A stretch of DNA of 64,000 bases from Breviolum minutum Mf 1.05b.01 (taxonomy: Eukaryota > Sar > Dinophyceae > Suessiales > Symbiodiniaceae). Below, piece after piece: positions 1 through 12,477 of this stretch. The stretch is taken from assembly GCA_000507305.1 (NCBI GenBank), contig DF239916.1, positions 1 through 64,000 of the forward strand. The letters run 5' to 3'. The notes under the pieces were generated by a model that worked only from the letters and a program-made list of their open reading frames with translations, was not told where the DNA came from and did not search any database. The translations under genes and the position numbers were made by a program. How positions within the stretch are numbered: position 1 is the stretch's first letter; every line of letters begins with the position of its first letter.

Positions 1-771
1 GATGGAAAGGGGGGGCCAATATCTTCAGATGTTCAATGAAAATTAGATAAAGCAACCAAAACAGCTAACACTGGAGTATAACAAAATTGCAAGGGATGAA
101 GATAAGTATGTATTAGTCGCCTAGGGTTTCAAACAATTACCCAAAAATGATTATATGAAAATTTGGGGTGTATCTCACAAAAATTTTGGGGAGTTCGGCT
201 CATAAACTTCATGGCGTTTTGGGGTCGTGAGGGGGGCTTGCCAAAATGTTTGAAAATATGTTCTTGGAAAATGATGGGTATGGTGAGCAAAAACCTAAAA
301 TGAAAAACATCAAAAAAATGCAAAGTTCGTCTCATAAAGGGGTTTGGGGTGAAATCCTCGAGAAGTTAAAAGGGTGTCTGGGAAAAAATTCGCGAGAGTT
401 CTGTTTATGTGTATGTGTGCGTGTGTTATGGGCTACACCTGCCACGAAAAGAAGGTAAAGTAAAAATACTGCAGCTCCCACCGAAAAAAACACCCAAGTA
501 CCGCACCCAGCCACCTAGCTAGCTAGATACCTAGTATAGATATCCTAACGCAGAACGGCAAAATGGTGAAAGGCAAGACATCTGCTACCGGTAAGCAACA
601 CTAGGTTTTCTTTTAGCAAACAAGGACAAAAACAGTGAGGGCTACCCGACAGGCTCGTGACGAAACTGCTGAAACCTTCTGACAAGCAGGACGCACAATG
701 GGGAAGGGTGCGGTTTTGAAACGGCGTACAGTAAAACAACAATCTGGGGCTTCAAAATCAACCCTCGCTTT
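1..771. other. AT-rich stretch, no supported gene
   Basis: Short overlapping frames on both strands (up to 70 codons) show no splice context or domain. I see nothing that I can support as a gene. The last ten bases before the N at 772 recur directly after it. Confidence 0.5.
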
Positions 772-772
772 N
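772..772. other. Single-N scaffold join
   Basis: The bases ccctcgcttt stand on both sides of this N, so the two sequence ends appear to overlap rather than to be separated by missing DNA. Confidence 0.8.
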
Positions 773-1175
773 CCCTCGCTTTTGTGAAAATCAGTCAGTG
801 ATTTTGTGAAAAACAGTCGGCGATTTTGGTAAAGTCGGAGTGTGATTTTGGCTAAATCGGAGTTTGATTTTGTGAAAATCAGCCAGTGATGTTGTGAAAA
901 TCGGAGTGTGATTTTGGTAAAGTCGGAGTGTGATTTTGGTAAATCGGAGTGTGATTTTGTGAAAATCAGCCAGTGATGCTGTGAAAATCAGCCAGTGATG
1001 TTGTGAAAATCGGAGTGTGATTTTGGTAAAGTCGGAGTGTGATTTTGTGAAAATCAGCCAGTGATGCTGTGAAAATCAGCCAGTGATGCTGTGAAAGTCA
1101 GCCAGTGATGTTGTGAAAATCAGCCAGTGATTTTGTGAAAATCGGAGTGTGATTTTGGCAAAGCCGGAGTATGAT
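773..1175. repeat. Degenerate minisatellite, about 20-bp units
   Basis: Roughly twenty head-to-tail units alternate between two forms, one like gtgattttggtaaagtcgga and one like gtgattttgtgaaaatcagc. The two unit types are interspersed rather than in blocks, which suggests repeated unequal exchange. It has no coding potential. Confidence 0.85.
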
Positions 1176-1303
1176 TTTGAATAGATAAAATTTTACTAAA
1201 TACTTTACCATCAAATTTACTACATACATTACCTTATACAATACTTACCATTTTTCTATTTACCTAGGGTTAAATTACATAAGCTTAAGGGGTTATGAAA
1301 ACA

Positions 1304-1672
1304 TGGTATGAGACAGGACTGCAATCATTTTATGACAAGATTGTATGAGACAGGACTGCGTTCATTTTTATGACAAGATTGTATGAGACAGGACTGCATC
1401 CCTTTTTATGACAAGATAGCATCAGACAGGACTGCATCCATTTTTTTTGACAAGACAGCATAAGACCGGTACTCATCCTTTTTCCTGACAAGCCAGCATA
1501 ATACCGGTACCCATCCATTTTGATGACAAGCCAGCATAAGACCGGTACTCATCCTTTTTTATGACAAGCCAGCATAAGACCAATACTCATCCATTTTTAT
1601 GACAAGCTGGCATAAGACCGGCGCTCATCCATTTTTATGACAAGCCAGCATCATACCGGTACTCATCCATTT
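1304..1672. repeat. Minisatellite, about 38-bp units
   Basis: About nine copies share a core tatgacaagccagcataaga followed by a variable tail (accggtactcatcc or caggactgcatcc). The left copies carry the caggactgc tail and the right copies the accggtactc tail, so the array drifts in type from left to right. The minus-strand frame of 62 codons here is a by-product of the repeat. Confidence 0.85.
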
Positions 1673-1893
1673 TACATAGGTATGTATATACACATATATA
1701 CACATATTTATGTACATATATATACTTCCCAGAAGGAATGTTTACATATTTTTTAGGTGAGACAGCTTGAAAAATCACTGCAGTAAGAACTTCCTGGCCG
1801 GCCTAATCCCGTGCTGCACATGGCAGATGGCAAATAAAATGCAAGGCTTAGATCAGCAAACAGAACTTATTTCTGATTGTGGTTGGAAGACTA

Positions 1894-4797
1894 CGTTTCT
1901 TTTCATGTTCTACCATGTGTTGCTTTGTGCGGTGGGGGCAAGGGTATGTCATTACATGAAGCATTTGGGCAATCAAAAGGCAAGTCCAACCCAACAAATC
2001 CAAGGCCCTTTGATGTCCCCGCTCACAGAGCTCTTCATGGGTCAGAGTGAGGCGGGGACAAGTTTCCGGACTGCCGTTTGACTGCTACTGAAACAGTATG
2101 TGTCAATGTTTGCTGTACTACTCGTGGTATAGTGTGCCAATCTTGAAACTCTGTATTCTTCTGAATGGATGTAAATTTAGTGGGCAAATTCTTGAAAGAA
2201 TGTCATACTTGCTGATCAAGTCCCGAAATAGGATACATCTACCTGATCCAGGAGATGCATGCACTTATTCTGAAATCTTGAAAGTCAATTTAGGCATGGA
2301 GTTTTGGTTGCTGAAATGCCATCTATTCAAACCAGAACAGTCTTCCATGAAGGATGTCTGGACAAAAAAGCATGAGGATCAGATTGAAGGATCTTTGTCC
2401 TCGCAGTGATGTTTTCATGTTTCCATATTTCTTCAAAATTGGAAGTTCTTCTTGACAAACCTGTAATTCAAGAGTGACTAAATGTGACTCGTAACAGTTA
2501 CTATGCTGGCAATACTTCAAAGCCATTGTGGGCCTCAAAGTTTTGTTAGCTCCCTTCCATTTGGTCAAATTATGAAGGGACATCCGACGTCTGGTGACAT
2601 CTTCCCAAAACATCCGAGATAGATACAAGAATGAAGGCAGATTGGTGAAAACTCATTCTAAGCCAAATCCGCCCACCAGGTCAAAGTCCTGCTTGTATTT
2701 CGTGGTTTTTCTTGTTCTGGAAAAAGCAGTGCCATGTGGAACTGCAGGCTTATGCTATCTACATTTTCTTGGTGATCCTTTACATGCCTCCTGGCAATCC
2801 CACGATGCCTTTTTTTGATATGAAAACCAGCTGTCACTGTCAAGGGTAAAAGTTAGTGTAGCTGCAGCCACTCTTTGTTGGCCAAACGAACACTGAAGAT
2901 AAAGCTAACGGCCAACCCGCACCTAGAGACATGCTGTCAGCGTTCCAAAGTGCACAGGAAGGCTTTGGATCGGTATTTGACGAACCCCTGAGAGAGTGAA
3001 CCATGAATATCCTGAAGTGGAGTCCAAAACCAAGGCAGCTACAAATGCAGAACTGGCCCATTGCCCCATACTGTACCCATACTCGACATCTTTCAGGATT
3101 CACGAAACACAACAAAAGATCCCAACAAGAGTTTTGATGGCCTCAAACATCTTTAGATTTATTTACTGACCATGTTTGTTCAAGGCGATCTACAGGACTA
3201 TGTTTATGTTTGCATCATATTCTTGGCACCCAGTATAAGACACCAGCAGTGCCGTACTGACCACCAGGAAGATCACAAGCTGAGTAGCGGATCCCGGTGA
3301 ATCTCCACTTTCTAGTGACTCTAGTGATGGCGGAGTATCACTTTGCACAATTCGCACACTACAGTCATAGATCTGGGCAAACTATAAAACCTCACTGTTG
3401 AATAGTAGAATAGACTTCTACCTCACATCATCTGACATCAGCAGGCTGAATAAACATATTGATAATATTTTACCTGGGGTGCATCCCGGTCCCAGCACTC
3501 ACACGACAATCTCATTCACTTTTCTTGCTTTCAGAAAAAGGTTCCTTTATTTAATTTATCTTCACCTGGGCACAGGGGGGGGGAACAACCAGCCTTTGTC
3601 AGGCACCATCCACCGATTTTGTACTGATCATCTGATTCCCAGAAGACCAAGGTTGGTCTCTATTGAAGCTTGCAAGAATCGCATGGAGCACAGCGAGCCA
3701 GGTCGGGTTTGGAACGTCGCTGAATATTGAAAAAACCTTGGTGACATTGGTGAAGCTTAGTGATGGAGAACCATGAGCAGATGGAAAAATCCAACAATGA
3801 CTGACAATGTTTGGTTGATTGAATTGTAATCAGCCTTTTGGTTGAATTTGCAGGTTGGAGTTTCTGTTTGTGGAGCCGAGACATCATTCCCATCACGTTT
3901 GTCTGTGAATCTATACGTATCATCTCATTATAAACGATGCGACTCTTTCCTAAAATGTCCGTATCTTACATAAGTCATAAATTGTGTTTTTTTGTTGTAG
4001 AGTAAGACATGCAGATACATGCAGTGTAGCATGACATTATGATACATTATGATACATTGCCCCACATTTTTCCAAATTATGATACATCACGAATCACGAT
4101 TTGACGATACAGTATGATACATGTTGAGACATTATATAGACTATATCAAAAATCATGCTTTTCCACTTTAAACTACCTCTCATCACTTCCTTGTAACCAT
4201 CCGTTTTAGGGGATCGACCAATCCCAACGTCTTGATGCGCGAGGAGAGGGCAATTTACGAGCAGAGGTGGAAAATATGGGCCAGACCATCATGGAGGACA
4301 GGAAATTCTGCCCAACATTCCGGGGGTTTTCATAGGAAACTGGGAAAAGGAAATCATGTTTGAAAGATTTTTCAAGCCTTTCACCCCAAATTGTGTTTGC
4401 AAGCTGTTCTTTTTTTTGGGTCACACAAACTTATACAAACCTTGTTGCCATGAATCATTTTGGTTGTCAGCGATCCACAGCTACAGCTACCCATCAACTG
4501 ACCCACTCGGGCCTTTGGAGGCAGTCCATGAATACGGACCACAGAAGTATTTTGCAGCGCCTTGGTATGGTAGGTAGAAGGTACCCGACACATTGGCGGC
4601 TAACGAAATGTAGGTCCAATAGAGTTGCTGGGTTGCTGGAAGGTCACAGTGGAAGGTCACAGTCTTTTGATGTATTTGTTGTTTTTCTTCCATGTTTTTA
4701 ATGATGAATGTTAATGAATATGAATAATTATTGATTATATTGATTGATTGGTGATCGAATGGTTGATTGATTGATTGGTGATCGAATGGTTGATTGG

Positions 4798-4857
<60 letters not shown>

Positions 4858-7800
4858 ATTCAATCCATTCACGCATATCAAGTGATTGCTGTTAGAACTC
4901 GAGGGCAACACATCTGCAAGTACTACGCCTAAGGACAACCAAGTCTCCTTCCCAGTGGACTGATGAGCCATTGAGGTGCCACCCTTTGGATGTTGCTTCT
5001 ACCGCTGCTGTACGGAGCATCATATCACTGCCAAACAACTCCTTTGGGTCTCCAGATACTCGGTCCGAACGAAAGTCTGTCATTCTCGTATTTGGGCAGC
5101 TGGTGGCGTTGGGTAGGTTTAGTTGAAAGATTGCCTGAGGATTTAGAAGAGACACGAAGAGATACAAAGATGATTCATTTTTACAGTGACACGTTTATGC
5201 TGTTTCATCACCTACTTTATCACCAGATGCCCTATGATTTTTGCTTTAGTTAAAAAAGATCTTGTTCCAAATCATTGCATACCACGTATACTCAGGATTG
5301 GTGAAACAGCATCTTGGAGAAGCTGAGCATTGCGGATGACTCCACCCCCCCATCTCCGCCTATCCACCCTGTCTACCTCAACATAGCACACTTTGTCAGA
5401 GATCCTTTTATAGGGCGAGCACTTAATTGGGTGATGTGTTGCGCTTCAATTTTTGGGAAAGTCGTGGAAAACAATGGAAAACAAAGGAAACAATCATGCT
5501 GCTGGTGTAGCAAATGACGCTGCAGTGAAGTATTCTGTTGGTGCAATCCAATGCAGACATGAGAAAGGTCAGCAAGAATACGATGACAACAGGAGCCGCA
5601 ACAAGACCAGCACTTCCAGGTATTTTTGGAAATAAATCCTGTAGCATAGGTTCCATGAAAATTCATTTGTTTGCTGAGTTTTCACCCTTTTTCTCGTCTT
5701 GTTGGCTAGTGAAACCGGCCCCATTAAGGGTTCACCACACAAACTTTTCACCAACCTTGTGGTGAAAACCAATCAGTTGACAGAGAATGACAGAGCTATA
5801 ATTATCATATACCATATTATATATGATTACATGATACAGTAACGCCGACTCAAAGAAGAGCAGCTGGTGTTCACCAAAGGAAGCATGATAGTCTTCATGT
5901 CTTCATGTGGCACAATGCAGGCTTATGAATGGTTTCACCAGGTCGAGCTGGACCCAAATCTGGCAGATCTGCATTCTCTACCACCATTTGGAGTTTAGTT
6001 CAGGAACCATAGGATCGTAACAAGTCAGAAAACATGGGTGACAGTTTGACAATGCGATGTTCGACCGAGGTATGTTATCCTGGAGCTTTTCTTGAACACG
6101 TTCTTCATGTGGGCTGGGCTCCTTGCTGAGAAAAACTGTGTCCTTGACAGTTGACGCTGCGGATGAAACTGTCGAGAAATGCGATGCCAAGTTCAAGATA
6201 TGTCAGCGTACTGTAAGTAGCAAAATCCATCTTCATAAAAAATGGACCACGAGATTGACCAATGGAATTGACTATAGGCATTGGCACGACTCGGTTTTGA
6301 AGACCATTCTTTAGGCACATAGGGATAGCTGTGATCTGTGAAACACTATGTTCAACAAAAACAGTCTCTTACAACCGGTGGATGTACATTTATTCAGAGG
6401 TCATTTGCCTTGCGGCATCAACCAGGGGTTTCATGTTGTAATCCTGCCTGTTCATAGGGAATCGTCAAACCGACCCCAATTTCAATCATTCGCTACATAG
6501 ATTCTAGAAGTTTGGTACGCTAGTAAGTACGCATACTGTAGCAGGGAAGATTTGAAATGTTATTAGGAGATTCCAGGGTATCTACTGGTATGTTCGATTT
6601 CAGGGTTGTACCTAAGTGGTTCAGGACCTTTCAATGGGTGGATTTTCCCTGCATGAAATTTAGGTTGACATTCCAGCCCCAACGAGCTGAAAAGATTCAG
6701 AGTGTTGCTGGGTAGCTTGGTGTATGAAAGCTGGAAGATTCGAGTAGGATGGAACCAATTGACAGTGGAGTTTTGTGGCTGGTTTCTAGATGTTTTGATA
6801 TTTTGAATGGTGTGTGATATTGGACATGGATTTGTTTTGAAAACAGTGGACATTGATAGTTTGAAATCACGTGAAATACCTTTCATTCAGATTCTGCCGA
6901 TCCATGTGTATCCATATCAACTCTGAATCGATGGAGTCATTTTTGTGAGTCCAAGAAAACTTTGGGTTTTGTTGTGAGTGTGGGAGTCTGAGGATGTTGG
7001 CTCTTGTTGCTTTGGCCCCCAGGAATTCTTTACATGTTTCTCGGGGAGCAAAAGCTCTAGAATTTGATCGGTTGATGTTTGAATTCTGGCCACACCAAAG
7101 TACTGAAGATCAAGATCCTTGAGAATCTTCATGCCGGAAAATGAATCGCCATACCAGGTACACATTGAAGATTTCTGGAATGCTGGCCGTCTATGGACTT
7201 TTCATCATGTACAAGGCAGGACCGGATATTTATGCTAGCCTTGGTTTTTCAGGCTCCCAAGGCACATGGAAATTCTGTACGCCTTTTCCACCCACAGATT
7301 GATTTGTTGGGGAAACCCGAGAGTCCAGGACGATTTTCTTCTTTCCCTTCAAGATTTGCGAAGGAAGCTTCAAGCCATTCATGTATATATATATGTTATA
7401 TATGTTAGTTATATGTGATTAGGTTAAGGACATCATTGACATCATGTAATACTGTTGAATTCCCCATCTAATGTTTAAAAACACATCACACTGGAGCTTA
7501 GACTAGACCCCCATCGATGATTTTTTTTTTCAAACTTCCCTACCTTGTTAAACCCCCAATGTTGAGAAGGATTTGAAGAATGCAGGGACTAGTACGGAAT
7601 CTTGATCCAGTCTCAGGGTTGATGTCAGAATGATTCTTTGATTCCCAAAACTTTTGAGAACTTACTTTGAATAGATCTGGTGTTTTTGTTGATGGGAGCG
7701 CATGTCACATGGCACTTCATTTGATGCTTCTATGACATGACTTCTTGAACCATGATTTGTGATATCCCCCCATCAAGTGAGGCCACTCATGACTTGTTGC

Positions 7801-10195
7801 ACGACTGGAGCACAACAAGGCATCTTGGCATCAACGTAGCGATTGCAAGTCTATCACTAAGTGCAAGGCAGAGGGTCCATGAGGATCAAGACTCCTGGTC
7901 AAAGTTATACAGCTAGTAAGTTAGTATCTTTTCTTAGCAAATCCTTAAAACATCTAAACGCATCTAAAAGCTATTTTGGTGTTTGGATTCTGGCTATTTC
8001 ATGCCTATTTTGATAGCAGATAGCATTGAAGACCAGTGAGAAAAGGACAGAGAACCAATTTTTCTTTACATGAAGTCCATGACTATTTCGTTGAATTACA
8101 ACGACCTCAAACAACAACACCCCAAACAGTGCTTACGATGGAAAATCCTAAATATTAAGAACCTATTCTAGCTTATATTTTACTTTGGTCAATTGTTGTG
8201 TTCGACCCACGACCATTGTCCCAAATGATTGGACACCCACCACTTATCCGAGGAAGTTTGTATCTGTGAAGCACCTTGGCAATTCGAATCATTTGTGCCC
8301 GGGTTGTCTCGAATCATGAAATGTCTTAACCTGCCCGGGGGAATAATGGGTGATAGATGGTGGTGATACCACTGAATAAACAACAATAAACAAGATGTTC
8401 TTTTTATTTTTAGCAAGGTCAGGTAGGTAGGTACGTAGGTAGGTAGGTAGGTGATGGCAAACATAAATTAGGAGGTTTCTTGGATAAAACTGTTGTGACC
8501 GAAGGCCACTTGTCACGCATTTTGCTTGAAGAAGTATTTATACAGTACATGTTTTTTTTTCAAAGACATGCCCCTCAAAAAATGTGTAATGGAGGAAGTG
8601 CTTTTGCAGGTGTTCAATTGTGGCTCATGACTTCAGAGAACACATGATATTTATCTACAAGAGATGTGTTTATAGATGCATGTGGTTTGTGTCTGTCTAT
8701 GTGCACGTACGTAGGGAGCCGTCGGTATAACAACTGGATGATTCCTAGCAGAAGCCTTGCCGACTTGATGGGTAGTTGGAACCTCACGATTTGGAGGATG
8801 CCTTCAGTAATTTCATGAGTCCCAACTAAGTCTCGCTGACTTGAGGATCGTGATTTTGCTGTCCGTAGTTCAGAACAAGATCTTCTCTTTCTTTATTCAC
8901 AGGCGACCTGTTGGTATCGCGTTTAGGTCAACGAAAGGTTAGTTGATGAGTTGTTTGAACTTGGCGCAGAATGGACCTTCTCCACCAACAGTTCTACTGT
9001 CCAGTTTTCTCTAGACTTGGAGGTTTGCACCTGCCTGTGTATGTATGGGTTGCCATCATGTGGTATCCGTCATGCAGTATGAGACATGTCTTAAACTATT
9101 GTCCTAAAAGGACCTAAAGGATTTCATACGTACACATCAATGACTTGACCCATTTGTGTATAAAAGCAACATGTTCCATCCATATTATCCTTTCATCTCA
9201 ATGCCAAGCTGAAAACAAATATCACAATGAGCCCCAGGTAGCTCTGAAACCAGCAATTAAGTTGTGGACAATACTGGACACAACCATGTCTTGGTGGTTG
9301 CACCGCTGGAGAAGATCAAAGTTGCCAGGTTCAGACCTCGTGACAGCAGTTGCCTGTTGACGCCAGGGCATCCTAAGGAGAGCTGCTTGTCGTTTCGTCA
9401 TGAAAAACTCTACTGATGTTCACCTGAACACTGAGCAATGCATGCATATCTTATCCTTGAAGGTAAAGGCAGGTGAGTGTATCCCTTTGACATCAGCTGT
9501 ATTAGAAGGAGGTCCTTCACAATGCTTCTCCAAAGGTTTGAATTCAGAGCTTGGTATAGCACGAAGACAAAAGACTAGTATGATCTAGCTATTCACATAC
9601 ATGGTCATCAAGACTTTTCATGAAGAAAGAATGCTAACTTTGTAACTGTATCCCATACGATTTTTGGTGATGGGTGACATCTACCCAAATGGTGCTTGGT
9701 ATGGGAATGTCATTGTAGTGTTGGTGACCCAAGGTGGACACTGTGCCAGCCTTGGCCATTTCAGGGGTGTCAGGGTGTCACACATCATTCTCAGACATTG
9801 TCAATAGGGGATTCACCATACAAACAAACATTGCACAAAAAAAAATTGAACTGAACCAACTGTCAATGGAAGGATAGCATGAAATGGATGAAATATGATG
9901 AAATGACTGTTCCAATGACGATGTCTCCCAACAGCTGTTACCTTGGTCAGGACCTGGAGCGGATTGTTATTTTTTGGACCACGTGACTCGAGAGAGAGTC
10001 ATTGGCGGTTGTGGGGATTGCAAGGGAATGGCAAAAAAAGACGTGTGCAAGTGTACATATGATATGGGAAAATCACGTATCTTGGACATTTTGAATAGAT
10101 CAAGAATTGTTGAGATACGACTCCTCCACTTTGTCACTGTTGAAGCTGATTCCACCCTGAATTGTCACATTTTGATCCAGATTTTGATAGATTTT
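1894..10195 (+). CDS. Long multi-exon gene of unknown function (main exon chain)
   Basis: Not recognised. The exons read are about 1894-2046, 2097-2355, 2550-2588, 2868-2995, 3097-3130, 3196-3296, 3535-3602, 3643-3749, 3854-3916, 4210-4325, 4481-4569, 4921-5116, 5310-5414, 5531-5619, 5856-5992, 6045-6069, 6151-6212, 6545-6711, 6891-6944, 7023-7088, 7158-7261, 7354-7382, 7629-7657, 7778-7915, 8172-8302, 8472-8533, 8637-8665, 8719-8806, 8992-9076, 9262-9396, 9436-9462, 9506-9553 and 9951-10195. Nearly every junction keeps frame, with GT, GC (3603, 5415, 7089, 7262) or GA (7658) donors and AG acceptors. Introns are 40-400 bp. The product is Cys-rich towards its end (several C-x2-C pairs in 9951-10195), with no domain I can name. 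The N-terminus is not found; a run of five G near 1937 suggests an indel between two competing frames. Individual edges, the tiny exons and the 40-bp intron at 3603-3642 are the weakest points. Confidence 0.5.
4735..4857. repeat. TGAT/GATT microsatellite in an intron
   Basis: The tetranucleotide gatt is repeated about 25 times with two gatcgaatg interruptions. It lies in the proposed intron 4570-4920 of the surrounding gene. The minus-strand frames of poly Asn-Gln-Ser type come from this repeat. Confidence 0.9.
8414..8452. repeat. Short GTAG microsatellite
   Basis: About nine copies of gtag, one variant (gtac), lie in the proposed intron 8303-8471. Confidence 0.8.
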
Positions 10196-10328
10196 GTGTC
10201 CTTTTGTCTTGCTGCTTGCTGCCTTTCTTGTTTTCGAAATAATTCCCGATGATCAAGGTTGAACCTGCACACTTGCAGACTACTAAACCACATCACAGAC
10301 ATTTTTTCATTCACATCCTCTTTTTGGT

Positions 10329-11483
10329 GGAAGTTCCCATCATGTTTAGCCGTGGATCAAAAAGGTTTGCTTCGTTGGTGGAGACGGTCCTCTTATCGCA
10401 TTTGATCATCCGCGCCTTTCCAGCGCATGAGGTGTGATGGGTAGGTGATGGGTAAAAACGTCCGTCCAAAAGATGCCTCTGTTGGTTTTCAAATTCACTC
10501 AACATTAAACATATAATTTCGTTGTTTCCCTGAAAAGGTTTTGAAGTATGCATATAGAATATTTTGATATATTTTGCCAGGATTGGCAGGATCGGCAAGC
10601 GAACGCCGGGCCGGGATTGGGCTGAACTTAGTGGGACTTGAACGCTGGGGGATTGAATCCAAAAAAGTCTTCGAAGCTGTTTTTTAAGATAGAGATATAG
10701 AACCTCTGAGTATACATTATACATTAGAGATATGTATTGTGATGCGAAATCTAGGTTCTATTGCCTTTGCGGTGGCTTCGACCATCCTTAGTGTGGCTTG
10801 CTATGCATGGGCTGAACAGGCTTGATACCAAGCCCATGTGAGCAGGATTTCATCTCATGAGGTTGCTTGGTACACCTGTGCGTCTATTTGCAACAACAGC
10901 ATCTACGAATATATACACATACTCGAATTTACAACAACACATCGCTGTTTTTGAGCGAGCCAAAAAGAGCTTCGCCATCTAGCTCGTATCTCCTATGTTG
11001 GATCATGCGGCGACTTCATCCTAAATCTGTTTTGAATTGTAGCCTCAAGCCTGGTCATAACTTGGCAATGCAATCAACAAGTTACAAATGAATCTTATAG
11101 TATTGATACACAGGAACTACATGAATCATGTTTTTGACAATTCCATTAAGGGCAGCTGGTCCAGCACGTTTTTTCCGTTGAAATTAGCTACCTTTTAGGG
11201 AAGTTTGCTGGTCCCTCATCGCCCTATATGATGCCATTCACCCACATCGGTCGGTCTCATCTCAAGATGCAACAATAATCTCGTCTAAAACAACTATCAT
11301 GAACAGCTTGTATACAACTTAAAAGAACCCTTAATTGAGATTATCTAAGCTAATATCTAACCACCTAATCAACCAGACCTTTAAAGGGTGCCCCTTTTTT
11401 TGGCCAGGTGTCAGACTACCCCCTGAAAAATTTGGACTTGGTGGAATTGGAGCTCCGACAAATTCATGAACGAAGTGCTCCAG
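10329..11483 (+). CDS. Further exons, probably of the same gene
   Basis: Four protein-like stretches with splice signals are seen: about 10329-10431 (donor gtgtga at 10432), 10581-10630 (donor gtggga), 10728-10819 (GC donor at 10820) and 11415-11483 (donor gtggcg at 11484). Phases fit between 10581-10630 and 10728-10819. The third encodes a hydrophobic stretch (SIAFAVASTILSVACYAWA) long enough for one membrane helix. The link to the exons on either side was not resolved. The 137-codon minus-strand frame at 10311-10724 is judged a shadow. Confidence 0.35.
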
Positions 11484-12183
11484 GTGGCGGGGGGTTGCGT
11501 CCAAGGAAAAAAAATGGAGCTGTAAGTTTAGGACTTCATGGGTGAAGGATGTTTGAAGTTGGTTTACTAGTTGTTTGCAACAATGCTTTGCAGAGAAAGG
11601 AGAATGAAGTTGGTTTTGCAGTTGGGGAGCTGTTTGATGTGTGGCACTGCAAGAACTCTTTTAGATTCAGTGATTTCATCGGCATGGGCGGAACATAACT
11701 TCACCAATGACCACTTAGGACACTAGCAATGGATTCAAAAGGCTTCTTTGCATTGTTGTAGAGGATCACATCCCCGTTTCTAAGGAGAGTCATACTTGCC
11801 CATAGATGTGCATAGTGAATGCCACAACTTGCCATCCATATTGATTACAGTATTGTTTTTGTGGAGTTGAAGCTCTCGATGGCAAGCTTCAAGCATCTTT
11901 GGTGGCGTTGCTTGAGGTCGAATGGACTCCACCAGTAGCGAGGATGAGGATGACGGGAAAGAGTGAAGTAGCTTTAAAACGCTGAGGTAGAATTAAAAGG
12001 TTGACTTGGATGCCTGGTAATTAATGAATCCGGCAACTAGTATTCATTATCAATAGTTTGTCCCGGCTTGGAGTGAAGTTTCATGTCTGGAAGATTCCTT
12101 CCATTTGGTACGTCTGAGCTGATTGCATGACTGTGAAAGGAACTTGTCAACTTGTTATTGTTGCCAGTGTTTTTCAAGGATAG

Positions 12184-12477
12184 ATCGATTCTGCTTCAAG
12201 AGATTTTGCAAAGGAATCTCGGTTTCGATATCCGGTTTTGTTTGATCTCGTGGATTGGATGCTTGAACCATTTGGACGTCCAGAAGCGCGTCAATTGGAA
12301 AAACGGCCGAAACGGGTGCAAAATCTTTCAAAAAAATGGCGTTTTTCATGTGTCTTTCTTGGTTCAAAAGGGGCTTCCATTTCAGTCAGTGATGAGTTTT
12401 GCAGCTGTGCAGGTGTCTGGCTGCATGATTTTTTCGGAAACAGCCAGAGGAAGACGAATCAACTCTGGAGTATATAA
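12184..12477 (+). CDS. Terminal exon, unknown protein
   Basis: After an acceptor (tttttcaaggatag) an open frame of 97 codons runs to TAA at 12475-12477. The composition is balanced and protein-like, with segments such as FDLVDWMLEPFGRPEARQLE followed by a basic stretch and then a Cys pair. The 149-codon frame in another phase over the same bases is more AT-driven and is rejected. This is the most likely C-terminus of the gene starting near 1.9 kb, because no stop-bounded terminal exon was found earlier, but continuity from 11483 is not shown. Confidence 0.5.
   Translation: MDSASRDFAKESRFRYPVLFDLVDWMLEPFGRPEARQLEKRPKRVQNLSKKWRFSCVFLGSKGASISVSDEFCSCAGVWLHDFFGNSQRKTNQLWSI

Noticed and set aside
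773-1672. CRISPR-like direct repeats
   Set aside because: Units are contiguous and degenerate with no unique spacers; the genome is eukaryotic.
6563-6886. 107-codon minus-strand frame
   Set aside because: It lies opposite plus-strand exon 6545-6711, which fits the splice phases of its neighbours.
10311-10724. 137-codon minus-strand frame
   Set aside because: The plus strand over the same bases has protein-like exons with donors and acceptors; the minus frame has none.
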